From Candidatus Saccharibacteria bacterium oral taxon 488 (GTDB taxonomy: Bacteria > Patescibacteriota > Saccharimonadia > Saccharimonadales > Saccharimonadaceae), in assembly GCA_013099015.1 (NCBI GenBank), contig CP039998.1:682001-746000 (forward strand): 64,000 bases of DNA. The letters run 5' to 3'. This document shows positions 31,137 to 41,359 of this stretch, one piece after another. The translations under genes and the position numbers were made by a program. Position 1 is the stretch's first letter. The number at the start of each line of letters is the position of its first letter. A model generated the notes under the pieces. That model ran no database searches and was not told the DNA's origin. It worked only from the letters and a program-made list of their open reading frames with translations.

Positions 31137-32138
31137 ATGAGTGGTCATTCTTCCTCACCTGCTATGCCCGGTATCAATCTGGGCGGTTGGCTGGTGCTCG
31201 AACGATGGATGACGCCAAGCGTATTTGCTGGAACGGACGCGACCAACGAATATGAATTATCTAAAACCGCGAACGGCCAGGCGCGCATCCAGCAGCATCG
31301 ACAAACATTCATCCAAGAAGCTGATCTCAAGTGGCTGGCGCAAGCTGGCATACGACTACTACGGCTGCCGATTGGCTACTGGGCGCTCGAGGACCAACCG
31401 CCGTATATATCAACAAAGCCGCAGCTTGACTGGCTGATGGACACAGCGAAACACCATGGCCTACAGGTACTACTCGACCTCCACGCCGCACCTGGTGCTC
31501 AAAACGCCAGCGACCACAGCGGTAGTGGAAATACCGGTAACGTTCAATGGTATCAACGCGCCAATCAGCGAAAAACCACACAGATATTGCTGGATATCGC
31601 CAGTGAATACGGCGAGCATCCAGCTCTATGGGGCATCGAACTGCTCAATGAACCGCTGGTGAACACCCGACGTGAACGATGGCAGTTGTGGTGGTGGACA
31701 CGCAAAACGAGCCGAACATTGCGTAGTAAATTGCCGCCTCATGTGCGCCTCGTAGTCTCTGATTGCTATCAGCCAGCCTGGTGGTCGGGGCGCGTCGGGT
31801 CTAATACGCTGGATATACATCATTATCAGTGCTTCTCCGACACAGACAATCAAGCGACATCGCTAACTCACCACCGTCAGGTGCTTGACCAACGGTCTGG
31901 CGAGTACCGCGATTATGCCCAGCAGCAGCCATTGATCATCGGCGAGTGGAGTGCTGCCCTGCCGCCAGGCGTTGCCAGCGATAGTACCGAATACACCCAC
32001 TGCCAATCGCAACTTGCCGTACCAGCAAACGTCGATGCTTGGTTTTATTGGAGCTACAAGACCGAGAACCCTGGAGCGTGGAATTTTCGCGATTGCTACA
32101 CCAAGGGGTGGTTTGACGGTATGCTTAGCTCGCGGTAG
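31137..32138 (+). CDS. Glycoside hydrolase family 5, exo-1,3-beta-glucanase-like
   Basis: The 333-residue product opens with INLGGWLVLERWMTPSVF, closely like fungal exo-beta-1,3-glucanases of GH5. Further landmarks are LLDLHAAPGAQN, the acid/base Glu172 in ELLNEP, and the nucleophile Glu270 in IIGEWS. There is no signal peptide, so it acts inside the cell or leaves by another route. Likely substrates are beta-glucans or beta-glucosides from food, fungi or biofilm. TACAGT lies 6 bases before the start. Confidence 0.85.
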   Translation: MSGHSSSPAMPGINLGGWLVLERWMTPSVFAGTDATNEYELSKTANGQARIQQHRQTFIQEADLKWLAQAGIRLLRLPIGYWALEDQPPYISTKPQLDWLMDTAKHHGLQVLLDLHAAPGAQNASDHSGSGNTGNVQWYQRANQRKTTQILLDIASEYGEHPALWGIELLNEPLVNTRRERWQLWWWTRKTSRTLRSKLPPHVRLVVSDCYQPAWWSGRVGSNTLDIHHYQCFSDTDNQATSLTHHRQVLDQRSGEYRDYAQQQPLIIGEWSAALPPGVASDSTEYTHCQSQLAVPANVDAWFYWSYKTENPGAWNFRDCYTKGWFDGMLSSR

Positions 32139-32142
32139 ATGG

Positions 32143-32148
32143 TATAAT
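32143..32148 (+). promoter_or_regulatory. -10 box of the small lmo0937-like gene
   Basis: TATAAT, 6 bases before ATG 32155. Confidence 0.6.
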
Positions 32149-32154
32149 GGATAC

Positions 32155-32331
32155 ATGTCTTTTCCTAAATTAATTTACAGTATCGCAGTCCTGGTCATCA
32201 TCGCTTGGGTATTGAGCATGGTGTTTCGCCTTGCCGCCTGGTTGATTAACGGGTTGCTTTACGTTGCAGTTCTGGTTGTTATCATTGGTCTTATCGCACA
32301 ATTTATCAGCCAGAAAAAGCGACAAAAATAA
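32155..32331 (+). CDS. Small lmo0937-like membrane protein, 58 aa
   Basis: The product has two hydrophobic helices (about residues 5-22 and 30-50) and a Lys-rich C-terminus, in the pattern of the lmo0937 family of small membrane proteins. A leaderless start at ATG 32155 fits the TATAAT just upstream. Function of the family is unknown. Confidence 0.7.
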   Translation: MSFPKLIYSIAVLVIIAWVLSMVFRLAAWLINGLLYVAVLVVIIGLIAQFISQKKRQK

Positions 32332-32352
32332 CTCGCCTGTCACTATAGAATA

Positions 32353-32378
32353 ATCACGGCAGTTTGTTCTGCCGTGAT
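32353..32378. terminator. Hairpin between convergent genes
   Basis: ATCACGGCAG pairs with CTGCCGTGAT around a 6-base loop, between the ends of the 58-residue membrane protein and aspS. T-tracts are weak on both sides; it may act for both genes. Confidence 0.5.
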
Positions 32379-32383
32379 GTATG

Positions 32384-34162
32384 TTATAGTCCTAATTCTC
32401 GTAACTGCGCTGGATCAACTGTTGATGGTGAGTCCATCATCACGTCAACGCCCGAACCGTTCTTTGGAAAGGCCAAGGTTTCGCGGACATTTGTTTCGTC
32501 GATGAGCTCCATGAGGATGCGGTCAACGCCAAAGGCACAGCCAGCGTGCGGCGGTGCACCGTATTTGAAGGCGTTTAGCATGGCGCCAAACTTTTCCTCG
32601 ACGTAGCTTTCGCTAAAGCCAAGTAGATCGAATACTTTATATAGCACCGCTGGGTTGTGGTTACGCACACCGCCGGAGCAGATTTCGTAGCCGTTCATCA
32701 CCATGTCGAATTGATCGGCGACGATGGCCAGTTTGTCGGCGTCAGTCTTCGCCGACTCCAGTGCCTGCAACCCGCCCTTTGGCATACCAAATGGATTGTG
32801 ACCAAAGTCAAGCTTCTTGCCATGATCATCCCATTCATAAAACGGAAAATCGATAATCCAAGCCAAGGCTACCTCATCCGATTTTTTCAAGTTGAAGTGA
32901 GTGGCAAATTCGTTTCGCAGACGGCCAAGCACGGCGTTGACGACTGGGCGAGTGTCAGCACCAAAGAACACGGCGTCACCATCAGCCGCACCAGTTTTTT
33001 GCTGAATCGCCGTAAGCTCTGTTTCACTCAAGAACTTAGCAATTGGTGATTTTGCCTCGCCATCTTGGTAAGTGATGTAAGCTAAACCGCCCGCCCCTTC
33101 ACTTTTAGCAATGTCAGTGAACTGATCAATTTGCTTGCGGCTGAGGCTAGCGCCATTTTTAACACAAATCGCCTTGATACACGCGGCGTTTTTGAACACG
33201 CCAAATTCAGTGTTGGCAAATACATCGGTCAACTCAATCAGCTCCATGCCAAAGCGCAAATCTGGCTTATCCGAGCCATAGGTCTCCATGGCGTCGCGGT
33301 AGGAAATGCGCGGAATCGGCTGGCCATCGCCTACCGACAGATCACTCAAATCCAGCAATTTCTTGCCAGCAAAATCGGTCGCGAGCTGCCGTATCAGCGG
33401 CTCGACTTCCTGGCGGACTTCCTCGCCGTCTTCCACAAAGCTCATCTCCAAATCCAGCTGATAAAACTCGCCGTACAGTCGATCAGCCCGCGGATCTTCA
33501 TCGCGGAAGCAGGCTGCCAGCTGGTAATACCGCGGCACGCCGCCAACCATCAACAGCTGCTTGAACTGCTGCGGCGCTTGCGGTAGAGCGTAAAACTTAT
33601 TTTCCTGCAAACGACTGGGGATTAGAAAATCGCGCGCACCCTCGGGGCTAGAATTTGCCAAAATCGGCGTCTGAATCTCGATGAAATCGTGGTCATCCAT
33701 GTATTGATGCATCCGTCGGTACATTTCGGCACGTTTTTTCAGCATGTCCTGCATCTTTGGACGGCGCAAGTCAAGGTAGCGATACTTAAAACGCAAGTCT
33801 TCGCCCGCTCGGTTTTCCTCAGCAAACGGTTGGATTGGCAGAGTTTCAGCACGGTTTAAAATTTCCAGGTTTTCCACTACAATTTCCACATTACCGCTGG
33901 CGATATTTGGATTCTTCAGACCCTTGCCACGTTCTGCCACCACACCGCTGACGCGAATCACAAACTCATCACGCAGGCTTTCCGCCAAACGAAACGCTTC
34001 CGCCTGCTCAGGATTAATCACTAGCTGCACCAACCCAGTATGGTCACGCAGGTCAATAAAAATCAGCCCACCGTGATCACGCCGGGAATGCACCCAGCCA
34101 GCCACCGTAGTCATTTCTCCAACACTATCAGGGGTATGTATCGCCAAAACTCTCTTTTTCAT
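32384..34162 (-). CDS. aspS: Aspartyl-tRNA synthetase
   Basis: The 592-residue bacterial-type enzyme has the N-terminal OB fold (VAGWVHSRRDHGGLIFIDLRD), class II motif 2 (YYQLAACFRDEDPRADR), the bacterial GAD insertion (about 290-420) and motif 3 (GCAFGVDRILMELI). It charges tRNA with aspartate. Discrimination between tRNA-Asp and tRNA-Asn cannot be settled here. Confidence 0.96.
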   Translation of the reverse strand: MKKRVLAIHTPDSVGEMTTVAGWVHSRRDHGGLIFIDLRDHTGLVQLVINPEQAEAFRLAESLRDEFVIRVSGVVAERGKGLKNPNIASGNVEIVVENLEILNRAETLPIQPFAEENRAGEDLRFKYRYLDLRRPKMQDMLKKRAEMYRRMHQYMDDHDFIEIQTPILANSSPEGARDFLIPSRLQENKFYALPQAPQQFKQLLMVGGVPRYYQLAACFRDEDPRADRLYGEFYQLDLEMSFVEDGEEVRQEVEPLIRQLATDFAGKKLLDLSDLSVGDGQPIPRISYRDAMETYGSDKPDLRFGMELIELTDVFANTEFGVFKNAACIKAICVKNGASLSRKQIDQFTDIAKSEGAGGLAYITYQDGEAKSPIAKFLSETELTAIQQKTGAADGDAVFFGADTRPVVNAVLGRLRNEFATHFNLKKSDEVALAWIIDFPFYEWDDHGKKLDFGHNPFGMPKGGLQALESAKTDADKLAIVADQFDMVMNGYEICSGGVRNHNPAVLYKVFDLLGFSESYVEEKFGAMLNAFKYGAPPHAGCAFGVDRILMELIDETNVRETLAFPKNGSGVDVMMDSPSTVDPAQLRELGL

Positions 34163-34169
34163 ATCTGTT

Positions 34170-34175
34170 ATTATA
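34170..34175 (-). promoter_or_regulatory. -10 box of aspS
   Basis: TATAAT on the reverse strand, 7 bases before ATG 34162; it lies at the very end of the ruvB gene. Confidence 0.6.
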
Positions 34176-35172
34176 GCATATTGATGTGTTTTTTCGCCTT
34201 TGGCGTCACCCGCCGGCCGCGCGGCGTGCGTTCGATAAAGCCAATTTGTAGCAAATACGGCTCGTAAAAGTCTTCAATCGTCGTCGCTTCGTCACCTGTC
34301 AGCGCAGCAATGGTCGTCAGCCCCACCGGATTATCACCATAATTTTCCAGAATTGACTGTAGTAAATTGCGGTCGGCTGGGTCCAATCCCAGCTCGTCCA
34401 CTTCCAACATTTCCAAAGCACTCGTTGTCGTTTTTACATCAATTATGCCATCGCCGTTGATGTCGGCATAGTCGCGCACGCGCTTGAGCAGGCGATTAGC
34501 GATGCGCGGTGTCAAGCGAGCCCGTGTCGACAACAGGTTCGCTGCTTCGCGCCGAATCGACGACTCCAGGATGGCTGCACTCCGTGTCACAATTTTAGCG
34601 ATATCCTCTGGCTCGTAAAATTCCAGTCGGTAAATATGTCCAAACCGATCGCGCAGCGGCGCTGCCAAACTACCCGTCCGCGTTGTCGCGCCGATGACCG
34701 TAAACCGCGGCAAATCCAACCGAATTGACCGGGCTGCCGGGCCTTTACCGATGACGATATCCAGCTTGAAATCTTCCATCGCCGAATATAAAATCTCTTC
34801 CACTGCCCGGCCGAGTCGATGAATTTCATCGATGAACAAAATGTCGCCGTCCGCCAAATTCGTCAAAATTGACGCCAAATCACCCGCCTTTTCAATGGCC
34901 GGGCCGCTGGTGATGCGCAAATTTGTCCCCATCTCGTTAGCGATCACTGTCGCCATGGTGGTCTTGCCCAATCCTGGCGGGCCGTACAGCAGCACATGAT
35001 CCAATGGCTCACCGCGCTTCTTCGCCGCGTCAATCGCTAAGCGCAAATTACGTTTCAATCGCTCCTGGCCAACATATTCATTAAAACTCTGCGGGCGCAG
35101 ACTGACTTCAATCCGCTGCTCCTCGGAATCGTCGTCATGCGGGCTGGTATCGACTATTCTTTGAATTGCCAT
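34171..35172 (-). CDS. ruvB: Holliday junction helicase RuvB
   Basis: The 333-residue AAA+ protein has Walker [12 protein letters not shown] (about 61), Walker [10 protein letters not shown] (about 106), sensor [16 protein letters not shown] and a C-terminal winged helix ending TPKAKKHI. With RuvA and RuvC it migrates and resolves recombination junctions. Its start overlaps the stop of the defence gene (TAATG), so expression depends at least partly on that gene's transcript. Confidence 0.96.
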   Translation of the reverse strand: MAIQRIVDTSPHDDDSEEQRIEVSLRPQSFNEYVGQERLKRNLRLAIDAAKKRGEPLDHVLLYGPPGLGKTTMATVIANEMGTNLRITSGPAIEKAGDLASILTNLADGDILFIDEIHRLGRAVEEILYSAMEDFKLDIVIGKGPAARSIRLDLPRFTVIGATTRTGSLAAPLRDRFGHIYRLEFYEPEDIAKIVTRSAAILESSIRREAANLLSTRARLTPRIANRLLKRVRDYADINGDGIIDVKTTTSALEMLEVDELGLDPADRNLLQSILENYGDNPVGLTTIAALTGDEATTIEDFYEPYLLQIGFIERTPRGRRVTPKAKKHINML

Positions 35173-36971
35173 TATAAGCTCCTGTAATATTCTTTTAGCA
35201 TCTTAGCCATCAGTCGCTGCCGCTGTTTTAAAAATTCTTCATAATCAACGGCCACCGCCTTCATTAATAAAATTGGAATTGCATTATCACTAAAGTTGCT
35301 TTTTAGTTCATCCTCGCCAGTAATATCACTGTGATGGTCATTTTTATTACTTAAAATATCGCTTAAGTAATCGCGAGGGGCTAAATCTCCGACTGAAATA
35401 TTTATATCATTGCGCAGATGTACAAAATTAGCAATTCTATTGTATTTAGTTTTATCATAGCCATGCTTAACTAAATAATTTTTAGGAAAAATGTGATGCA
35501 CGTCATCAGTCGCCAAATCTCTGGCAATATTATTTTTCGACAAGAAGCCTTGCTTTAGTAATTTATTCTGCGCCGCAACAAACATGTGCCAAAACGGATT
35601 ATTTATCGTCGGCTTATCAAGCTCGTCAACCAATGTTGAGTTCCAAAATATATCAGATAATTCCTGCTTTTCCAGCGTAGCAACAAATTTAGCCAAATCT
35701 CCAGGATTTTGAATCCGTTTAATATCCTGCTCAAACTTAGTTTCAAAACTACCGGAATGGCGACCAGTCAGTAACGAAATTGCCAGCAATCTACGAACTA
35801 GCGAATTAGCTTCGGCATGATTTTCGCCAATATCAAATAGCCGCAGGTACATTGCATAGGCGTAATTAACGGCATTGCGAGCAATCAACATACTAGGTTC
35901 GTCATAACCGCTGCCGCGCAAAATGTTTTGCACAAAATGCTTAAATTTATTTTCGTTTGTAAATTGGTACAAACCCTTCTCAAGCTTTCGGAAGGACTCG
36001 TCAGCAATTTCTTTTTCATCCTGGCGAGTTTCAAAATTACGGCCCGAAAGCAATGCCACGATATCGCCAAGTTTGCCCCTTGCAAACTGCGTCAAACCAA
36101 CAACCCGAATAATATCATTATATGATGGGTCATACAGGTCGTCTGTTTCATTTTTAAGCCAAGATATTTTCGTAAAATAATCAGTTTTAGCAAATTCTGT
36201 ATCGTTTTCCTTAATAATATCAAACTGCTCGGGGGCAACCGACAGATGTGCAAAATAATCAATAAATTTACGGAGTTTCATGCCCATTTCATCGCCCGGC
36301 TCGTTCTCATAAACCGCAATTTTACTCATTGCAAAATCGGCATTACTGAGATTAACGCCGCTGGCATTAATTCGGACAAATATTTCATTTACTATATTGA
36401 TATCCAAAGACGGACTAAGCTGGATTTCGCCAATTTGCTTATTTTTAATTTGGATCAAACGGTTAAGTCGCGTATTAACCTCTTGGCGCGTTAACGACGG
36501 ATTTTTTTCTGCATATTCTTCAACAAACGTCAGCGTATCATAGCCGTTTACCATCACTTCAGCAATATCGCTAATCCATTCTTTACCGCGAATAGTTGAA
36601 ACTGTACGAGTACGAAACTCCTCAGTCAGCGGATTAAACGATATAGCAATCCGTTTTTTCTTATATTTTTTATCTATCACATCAAGCCCGCTAATCGCTG
36701 CCCTGAGTGCAGTGATACGTTGCTGGCCATCAATCAAAATACGTTTGCCCTGCGACGTCGACCCATCCTTCAGCTTCACGTCTGGGTTTTGCCAAGTAAT
36801 GATATAGCCGACTGGATAGCCTTGATATAACGAATCCATCAAATCGCGTACCTGCCAACTCATCCATACAAACGGCCGCTGGATCTCCGGAATAGCAATT
36901 GCACCGCTTTCTACCCAGGCCAGAATAGTGCTAATTGGCGTTTGATTAAGAGAAAATTTTGTATCTTCCAT
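35172..36971 (-). CDS. GmrSD-like DUF262 plus HNH defence protein
   Basis: The 599-residue product has an N-terminal DUF262 domain with the ParB-like motif DGQQR at 81-85 and a C-terminal DUF1524-like HNH part ([10 protein letters not shown], then [12 protein letters not shown]). This matches single-chain GmrSD-type modification-dependent restriction enzymes that cut glucosylated or otherwise modified phage DNA, using nucleotide energy. Its DNA is more AT-rich than ruvA and ruvB on either side, suggesting acquisition. It has its own TATAAT and is coupled to ruvB. Confidence 0.85.
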   Translation of the reverse strand: MEDTKFSLNQTPISTILAWVESGAIAIPEIQRPFVWMSWQVRDLMDSLYQGYPVGYIITWQNPDVKLKDGSTSQGKRILIDGQQRITALRAAISGLDVIDKKYKKKRIAISFNPLTEEFRTRTVSTIRGKEWISDIAEVMVNGYDTLTFVEEYAEKNPSLTRQEVNTRLNRLIQIKNKQIGEIQLSPSLDINIVNEIFVRINASGVNLSNADFAMSKIAVYENEPGDEMGMKLRKFIDYFAHLSVAPEQFDIIKENDTEFAKTDYFTKISWLKNETDDLYDPSYNDIIRVVGLTQFARGKLGDIVALLSGRNFETRQDEKEIADESFRKLEKGLYQFTNENKFKHFVQNILRGSGYDEPSMLIARNAVNYAYAMYLRLFDIGENHAEANSLVRRLLAISLLTGRHSGSFETKFEQDIKRIQNPGDLAKFVATLEKQELSDIFWNSTLVDELDKPTINNPFWHMFVAAQNKLLKQGFLSKNNIARDLATDDVHHIFPKNYLVKHGYDKTKYNRIANFVHLRNDINISVGDLAPRDYLSDILSNKNDHHSDITGEDELKSNFSDNAIPILLMKAVAVDYEEFLKQRQRLMAKMLKEYYRSL

Positions 36972-36979
36972 ATATGTCT

Positions 36980-36985
36980 ATTATA
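36980..36985 (-). promoter_or_regulatory. -10 box of the GmrSD-like gene
   Basis: TATAAT on the reverse strand, 8 bases before ATG 36971. Confidence 0.6.
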
Positions 36986-37110
36986 GCACCCTGAGAATGA
37001 GACCTACGTTAAGATGTAGTAGTAATCACCCCTCAAGTGTCTCCCAACGAATCCAAAAACACAAACTCCATAAACAACATCACGAACTAAATATTTCAAA
37101 TAAAGAGACC

Positions 37111-37689
37111 CTACTTCTTCAACGCCTCGGTCACCCGCTGTGCCGTTGGCAGGTTGACATCGATATTTTCCAGCGCCTTGGTGGCGTCAGCCAAGGTGTA
37201 GCCCAGCGCCATTAGTGCCTCTAACGCTTCGTCGGAAGTATTCAATTCAGTCTGGACTGGCGCGGCCGCTCGGCCGTACTGCGTCGGTAGGCCAACTTTA
37301 TCGCTCAAATCAACCACCACGCGCTCAGCAGTTTTTTTGCCGACACCAGCAGCTTTTTGCACGAAGGCGCTATCGGCGTTAGCAATAGCGTTGCGTACGT
37401 GCTCCGCATCGCCAAGGCTGAGAATGGCTAGCGCCGCCTTCGGCCCGACACCCTGAACGGTGATCAGCATTTCAAACAATTTCTTCGCTGCCAGACTTGA
37501 AAAGCCAAACAATTCTTCCGCTTGCTCACGCACATGATGATAGGTATAAAACTTAGCGTCTTGATCCAGCGCCACCGCCTCGAAATCACCAGCCGACACG
37601 CTCACTTCATAGCCGACGTCGTGAACGTCAATCACGATGCTGCCCGCGCCAAACTTTTCAGCGATCGTGCCAGAGAGGTGGGCGATCAC
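37111..37689 (-). CDS. ruvA: Holliday junction protein RuvA
   Basis: The 192-residue product has the N-terminal OB fold (MIAHLSGTIAEKFG), two helix-hairpin-helix motifs (VQGVGPKAALAIL and AAGVGKKTAERVVVDL) and a C-terminal UBA-like domain that contacts RuvB. Its ATG overlaps the stop of the upstream penicillin-binding gene. Confidence 0.95.
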   Translation of the reverse strand: MIAHLSGTIAEKFGAGSIVIDVHDVGYEVSVSAGDFEAVALDQDAKFYTYHHVREQAEELFGFSSLAAKKLFEMLITVQGVGPKAALAILSLGDAEHVRNAIANADSAFVQKAAGVGKKTAERVVVDLSDKVGLPTQYGRAAAPVQTELNTSDEALEALMALGYTLADATKALENIDVNLPTAQRVTEALKK

Positions 37690-40112
37690 GGTCGTCTGTC
37701 TCCGCCGCCCGGAGGATTGGTTGGGCCGGGCGAGGTGCCGCCGCTGCCACCGCCTGAACCGCCACCGCTGCCACCGCCACTGCCATTACCGCCGCCCGGA
37801 TTTTGGTCGTCATCGCCGGTACTACCACACGACGCAGTCTTTCGCGAATGTTTCGTCGCATCAAATTTGTCTTCGCTGATGGTAATGAGACGTTTGGTGG
37901 CTAGGTCACAGACGGTGATCTGCTTAGTAGTGGACGTCTGCCGACAATCAGCAGCGTTCTTGGAATATTTAGCGGCGTCAAATTGATCTTCAAAAATTGA
38001 CTCCATTTGCTTGGTCGCGAGGTTACACACCTCGATCTTTGGCTTGGTCTGATCGCATTTCTCGGTCGGGAGGGCGCTCGAGAGGAAATATTCTTTGTAA
38101 GCACCGGGGCTAGAATCATCAGCCAGGCCGCCATTACTACTACAGACGTTTCGCTGGACAACGCCGTTTGGCACATCAAAACCAGTTTTCGCGCCTGCCA
38201 GCAGCTTGGTCATCGTCGCCCGCCAAATTGGTGCCGCCACATCCGAACCGCCGCTGTTCATGACCTTATTGTTGTTATTGCCGACCCACACGCCGACAGC
38301 ATATTGCGGCGTATAGCCAATTGTCCAAGCATCGCGGTTATCATTGGTGGTACCCGTCTTGACAGCGACCGTTTTACCGCCCACCGTCAGGCTGCTACCA
38401 AACATCCCCGCCCGCGCGGCATTATCCGACAAGATACTGGAGATAAGATAGGCGCCACCCTGACTGATCGCTTGGCGCGTATTGGCTGTTTTCCACGAAG
38501 CGTTTTTGTTGAATTTGTCCCTAACTTCGGTGATGAGATTGAGTGATTCGTACTGCGTACCGCCATTGGCAAAGGCCGCGTAGGCATTAGTCATCTCGCT
38601 CAGGCGCACCTCAGCCGAGCCAAGTGCCAGTGACAATCCGTAATTTTTGTTTTCGTCGAGTGTGCTAATGCCGAGCTTCTTGGCGGCTTGGATGGAACGA
38701 TTGATGCCATACTTTTGCATGATCAGAACGCTCGGGATGTTCAGCGACCAGCTGAGTGACTTGCGCGTCGTCACTTTACCATTCCAGCGGCGGGTAGCAT
38801 TATAGGGTACGTAGCCATTAAAGTCGGTTAACTTATCATCAAAAATTGTTGCCGGCGTAATCACGCCATCAGCCATCGCTTGTGCATAATACAGCGGCTT
38901 GAAGCTCGAGCCAGGCTGCCGCGGCGTGGTCACCATATTGACCTTACCCCACTCGGCATTATTGTAATCAGCACTACCGACCAGAGCCCGCACTTCGCCA
39001 GTTTTTGGATCAATGACGATACCGCTGGCGTTGGTGCCACCGAGGCGATTGATCTGCTTCATTTGTTTGGTGATATTCTCCTGGAGGAGATGCTGCGTGT
39101 CGAGATTCAGCGAGGTCTTGACGCGGTAGCCTGAACGCATGACTTTTTCGTAACCGTATTTGTCACTGAGCTGTTTGATGACCATCTCGGCAAAATGCGG
39201 CGCTTCGGAATTTGTGTGAGCCGCACCGCCGCCAGTATATGCCAGCTGCGTGGCTTCCGCCTGCTGCTTCTGTTCCTCAGTGATAAAGCCTTCGGTCTGC
39301 ATCCGACCGAGCACCGTCTTTTGGCGCTGCTTGGCGTATTCGGCATTACCGCTGATCGGCGAATAGCGGCTTGGTGCCGGTAGCACGCCAACTAGCATAC
39401 TACTCTCAGCCAGTGTTAAATCCTTTGGCGATTTATTGAAATACACCTTGGCCGCCTCCTCGATACCAAAGGCATTTTCACCAAAGTACACCGAGTTGAG
39501 GTACATCATCAAGATCTGCTCTTTGCTGTAATTTTGCTCGATGGCGATAGCCATGAATAGCTCTTGGTACTTGCGCATAAAGCTATGTTCATTGCTGAGC
39601 AAATTGTTCTTGACCAGCTGTTGCGTCAAGGTCGACCCGCCACCGTGCCGCGTGATCGCTGCCCGGAAAATACTGAAAATATTAAAGCCGCTGTGCTTGT
39701 AAAAATCCTTATCCTCACTGGCGATCAGCGCCTTTTTCATACTCTCGGAGATATCATTCAGCTGCACCAAATTCCGCCGCTCGGCATTACCAACGCTATA
39801 AATCACCTTATCCTTGGCGTCGGTCAGCACGATACCGGTATTATTGCGGTTCATCAGCCGCTCCTGATCAGCAATGTCGCGGGCATAGTAAAGATAGCTG
39901 GCAATCGGCACGATGATCAAAAACAGTAGAATTGGCAGCAGACACACCATAATTTTTTTCGGCCGGCTCAGCCGCCAAAACCACAAAAAGTGTTTGTGTT
40001 GACGCGGTAATTTACCAGGTTTTGCCTTGACTTGACCGAGATTGGCATACCGACCCATGTGCGGCGGCTGCTTCTTTATCGGAGCTCGTTTTCCCTTGCC
40101 TAATTGCACCAT
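37686..40112 (-). CDS. Class A penicillin-binding protein (PBP1A-like)
   Basis: The 808-residue product has a cytoplasmic basic start, one transmembrane helix (about 55-78), a glycosyltransferase domain (ALIASEDKDFYKHSG, GGGSTLTQQLVKN) and a transpeptidase domain with SSFK, SLN and KTGTT. After it come two 40-residue repeats, each with VCxLATK and two Cys, then a long Gly/Ser and Pro tail. It builds and cross-links peptidoglycan. It sits between ruvC and ruvA, and its stop overlaps ruvA. Confidence 0.94.
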   Translation of the reverse strand: MVQLGKGKRAPIKKQPPHMGRYANLGQVKAKPGKLPRQHKHFLWFWRLSRPKKIMVCLLPILLFLIIVPIASYLYYARDIADQERLMNRNNTGIVLTDAKDKVIYSVGNAERRNLVQLNDISESMKKALIASEDKDFYKHSGFNIFSIFRAAITRHGGGSTLTQQLVKNNLLSNEHSFMRKYQELFMAIAIEQNYSKEQILMMYLNSVYFGENAFGIEEAAKVYFNKSPKDLTLAESSMLVGVLPAPSRYSPISGNAEYAKQRQKTVLGRMQTEGFITEEQKQQAEATQLAYTGGGAAHTNSEAPHFAEMVIKQLSDKYGYEKVMRSGYRVKTSLNLDTQHLLQENITKQMKQINRLGGTNASGIVIDPKTGEVRALVGSADYNNAEWGKVNMVTTPRQPGSSFKPLYYAQAMADGVITPATIFDDKLTDFNGYVPYNATRRWNGKVTTRKSLSWSLNIPSVLIMQKYGINRSIQAAKKLGISTLDENKNYGLSLALGSAEVRLSEMTNAYAAFANGGTQYESLNLITEVRDKFNKNASWKTANTRQAISQGGAYLISSILSDNAARAGMFGSSLTVGGKTVAVKTGTTNDNRDAWTIGYTPQYAVGVWVGNNNNKVMNSGGSDVAAPIWRATMTKLLAGAKTGFDVPNGVVQRNVCSSNGGLADDSSPGAYKEYFLSSALPTEKCDQTKPKIEVCNLATKQMESIFEDQFDAAKYSKNAADCRQTSTTKQITVCDLATKRLITISEDKFDATKHSRKTASCGSTGDDDQNPGGGNGSGGGSGGGSGGGSGGTSPGPTNPPGGGDRRP

Positions 40113-40118
40113 ATATCA

Positions 40119-40124
40119 ATTATA
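40119..40124 (-). promoter_or_regulatory. -10 box of the PBP1A-like gene
   Basis: TATAAT on the reverse strand, 6 bases before ATG 40112; it overlaps the last codons of ruvC. Confidence 0.6.
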
Positions 40125-40602
40125 CCACGCTGGGGCGCGTCATCGCTGCGTGAGTGATGGCCGCCGCGAGCGCGTCGGCGCAGTCATCTGGCTTAGGCGC
40201 CTGGCTAAGGCCTAGGTTGAGGCGTACCATTTCTTGGATCTGCTTTTTATCAGCCTTGCCATAGCCAGTTAGCGTCTGTTTAATCTGTAGCGGCGTGTAT
40301 TCACTGATCACGAGGCCCGCTTTATGCCCAGTCAACATTGCTACACCACGAGCATGAGCCACAGAAATAGCGGTAGTAACGTTGCGCGCAAAAAATAATT
40401 TTTCAATTGACATCACCTCAGGTCTAGTCTCAGCGATAATCTCCGTCAGGCCATCAAAAATCTCCGCCAGCCGCTCGTCTAGCGGTGTGTGTGCCGGCGT
40501 CTTGATCACGCCAGCCGTCACCAGCCGGTAGCCGCCCTGCCTCGCGTCAATCACGCCAAAGCCCAAAATGCCAGTCCCTGGATCAATGCCAATAATTCTC
40601 AT
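40120..40602 (-). CDS. ruvC: Holliday junction resolvase RuvC
   Basis: The 160-residue RNase H-fold nuclease has the catalytic Asp in IIGIDPGTGILGFG, a Glu in MSIEKLFF, and a late Asp in DDCADALAAA. It cuts Holliday junctions. The start lies 6 bases after a TATAAT. Confidence 0.95.
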   Translation of the reverse strand: MRIIGIDPGTGILGFGVIDARQGGYRLVTAGVIKTPAHTPLDERLAEIFDGLTEIIAETRPEVMSIEKLFFARNVTTAISVAHARGVAMLTGHKAGLVISEYTPLQIKQTLTGYGKADKKQIQEMVRLNLGLSQAPKPDDCADALAAAITHAAMTRPSVV

Positions 40603-40608
40603 GTGTTT

Positions 40609-40614
40609 ATTATA
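40609..40614 (-). promoter_or_regulatory. -10 box of ruvC
   Basis: TATAAT on the reverse strand, 6 bases before ATG 40602. Confidence 0.6.
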
Positions 40615-40672
40615 ACACCTGGCCGGTGACAGTGATTAATGCGATGACCACCTCGACGAGCTACTCACCAAA

Positions 40673-41359
40673 TTATCGCTTGCCGCGCGTGATAGCGTGT
40701 TTCAGCCAGCCAGCAGCCCGGCCAATTTCCCAGCGCCACTGCCAGCCAGCATAACCAACCGCCAGCAGACTGACGCCGCCGAGCACCCACCAGCCCCACA
40801 TCGCGCCCGTCACCTGCTTGACCTGCTCCGGCGCAAAGCCGGGTTTCGGTGCAGTAGCCAGCGCGACCTTGCGGCAGCGCTTCGTCTTTGGATTGCGCTC
40901 AAAGCCTTCGGCACACTCCTTTAACACGTCACTATCAGCGGCAATTTTCTTACAGCGCCCGGTGGCGGGATTACGAAACTTACCATCGGGACATGGCTTT
41001 AGGGTTTTGGCGGCCGCGGCTGCAATTGACCGGCACCGACCGGTTATCTCGCTCCGATAATACCCTTCACGACACGGCGTTTGGGTTTTGAGCTTGCTGA
41101 TGTTGCGGCACCGACCGGTTTCTGGTGAACGATATTGGCCGGGCTTACACGGCGCGAGTTCTGGCTCGTTCACGATATTACGGCAGCGGCCCGTTGTCGG
41201 TGAACGGTACTGCCCCGGACGGCACGGCGTCGGCACTGGCTCCACCGGCTCCTTGACACAACGGCCCGTGAGCTCGTGACGCACATAGCCCGCCTTACAA
41301 TCTGGCCACTGCTTGAATTCGTTGGGCTGAGCCGGTGTCGGCAAAATGTCACCTTCCAT
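40673..41359 (-). CDS. C-terminal part of a frameshifted surface protein: Cys-rich repeats and membrane anchor
   Basis: This frame holds six Cys-rich repeats of roughly 30 residues, each with the core C-x-x-G-x-(Y/F)-R-x-x-x-T-G-R-C (for example CRPGQYRSPTTGRC), then one transmembrane helix (about residues 185-205) and a basic tail. The apparent ATG at 41359 is probably not a real start: the frame continues naturally from the upstream lamin-tail frame if one T is added at 41343-41346. The repeats would be outside the cell, each with a likely disulfide. Confidence 0.75.
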   Translation of the reverse strand: MEGDILPTPAQPNEFKQWPDCKAGYVRHELTGRCVKEPVEPVPTPCRPGQYRSPTTGRCRNIVNEPELAPCKPGQYRSPETGRCRNISKLKTQTPCREGYYRSEITGRCRSIAAAAAKTLKPCPDGKFRNPATGRCKKIAADSDVLKECAEGFERNPKTKRCRKVALATAPKPGFAPEQVKQVTGAMWGWWVLGGVSLLAVGYAGWQWRWEIGRAAGWLKHAITRGKR

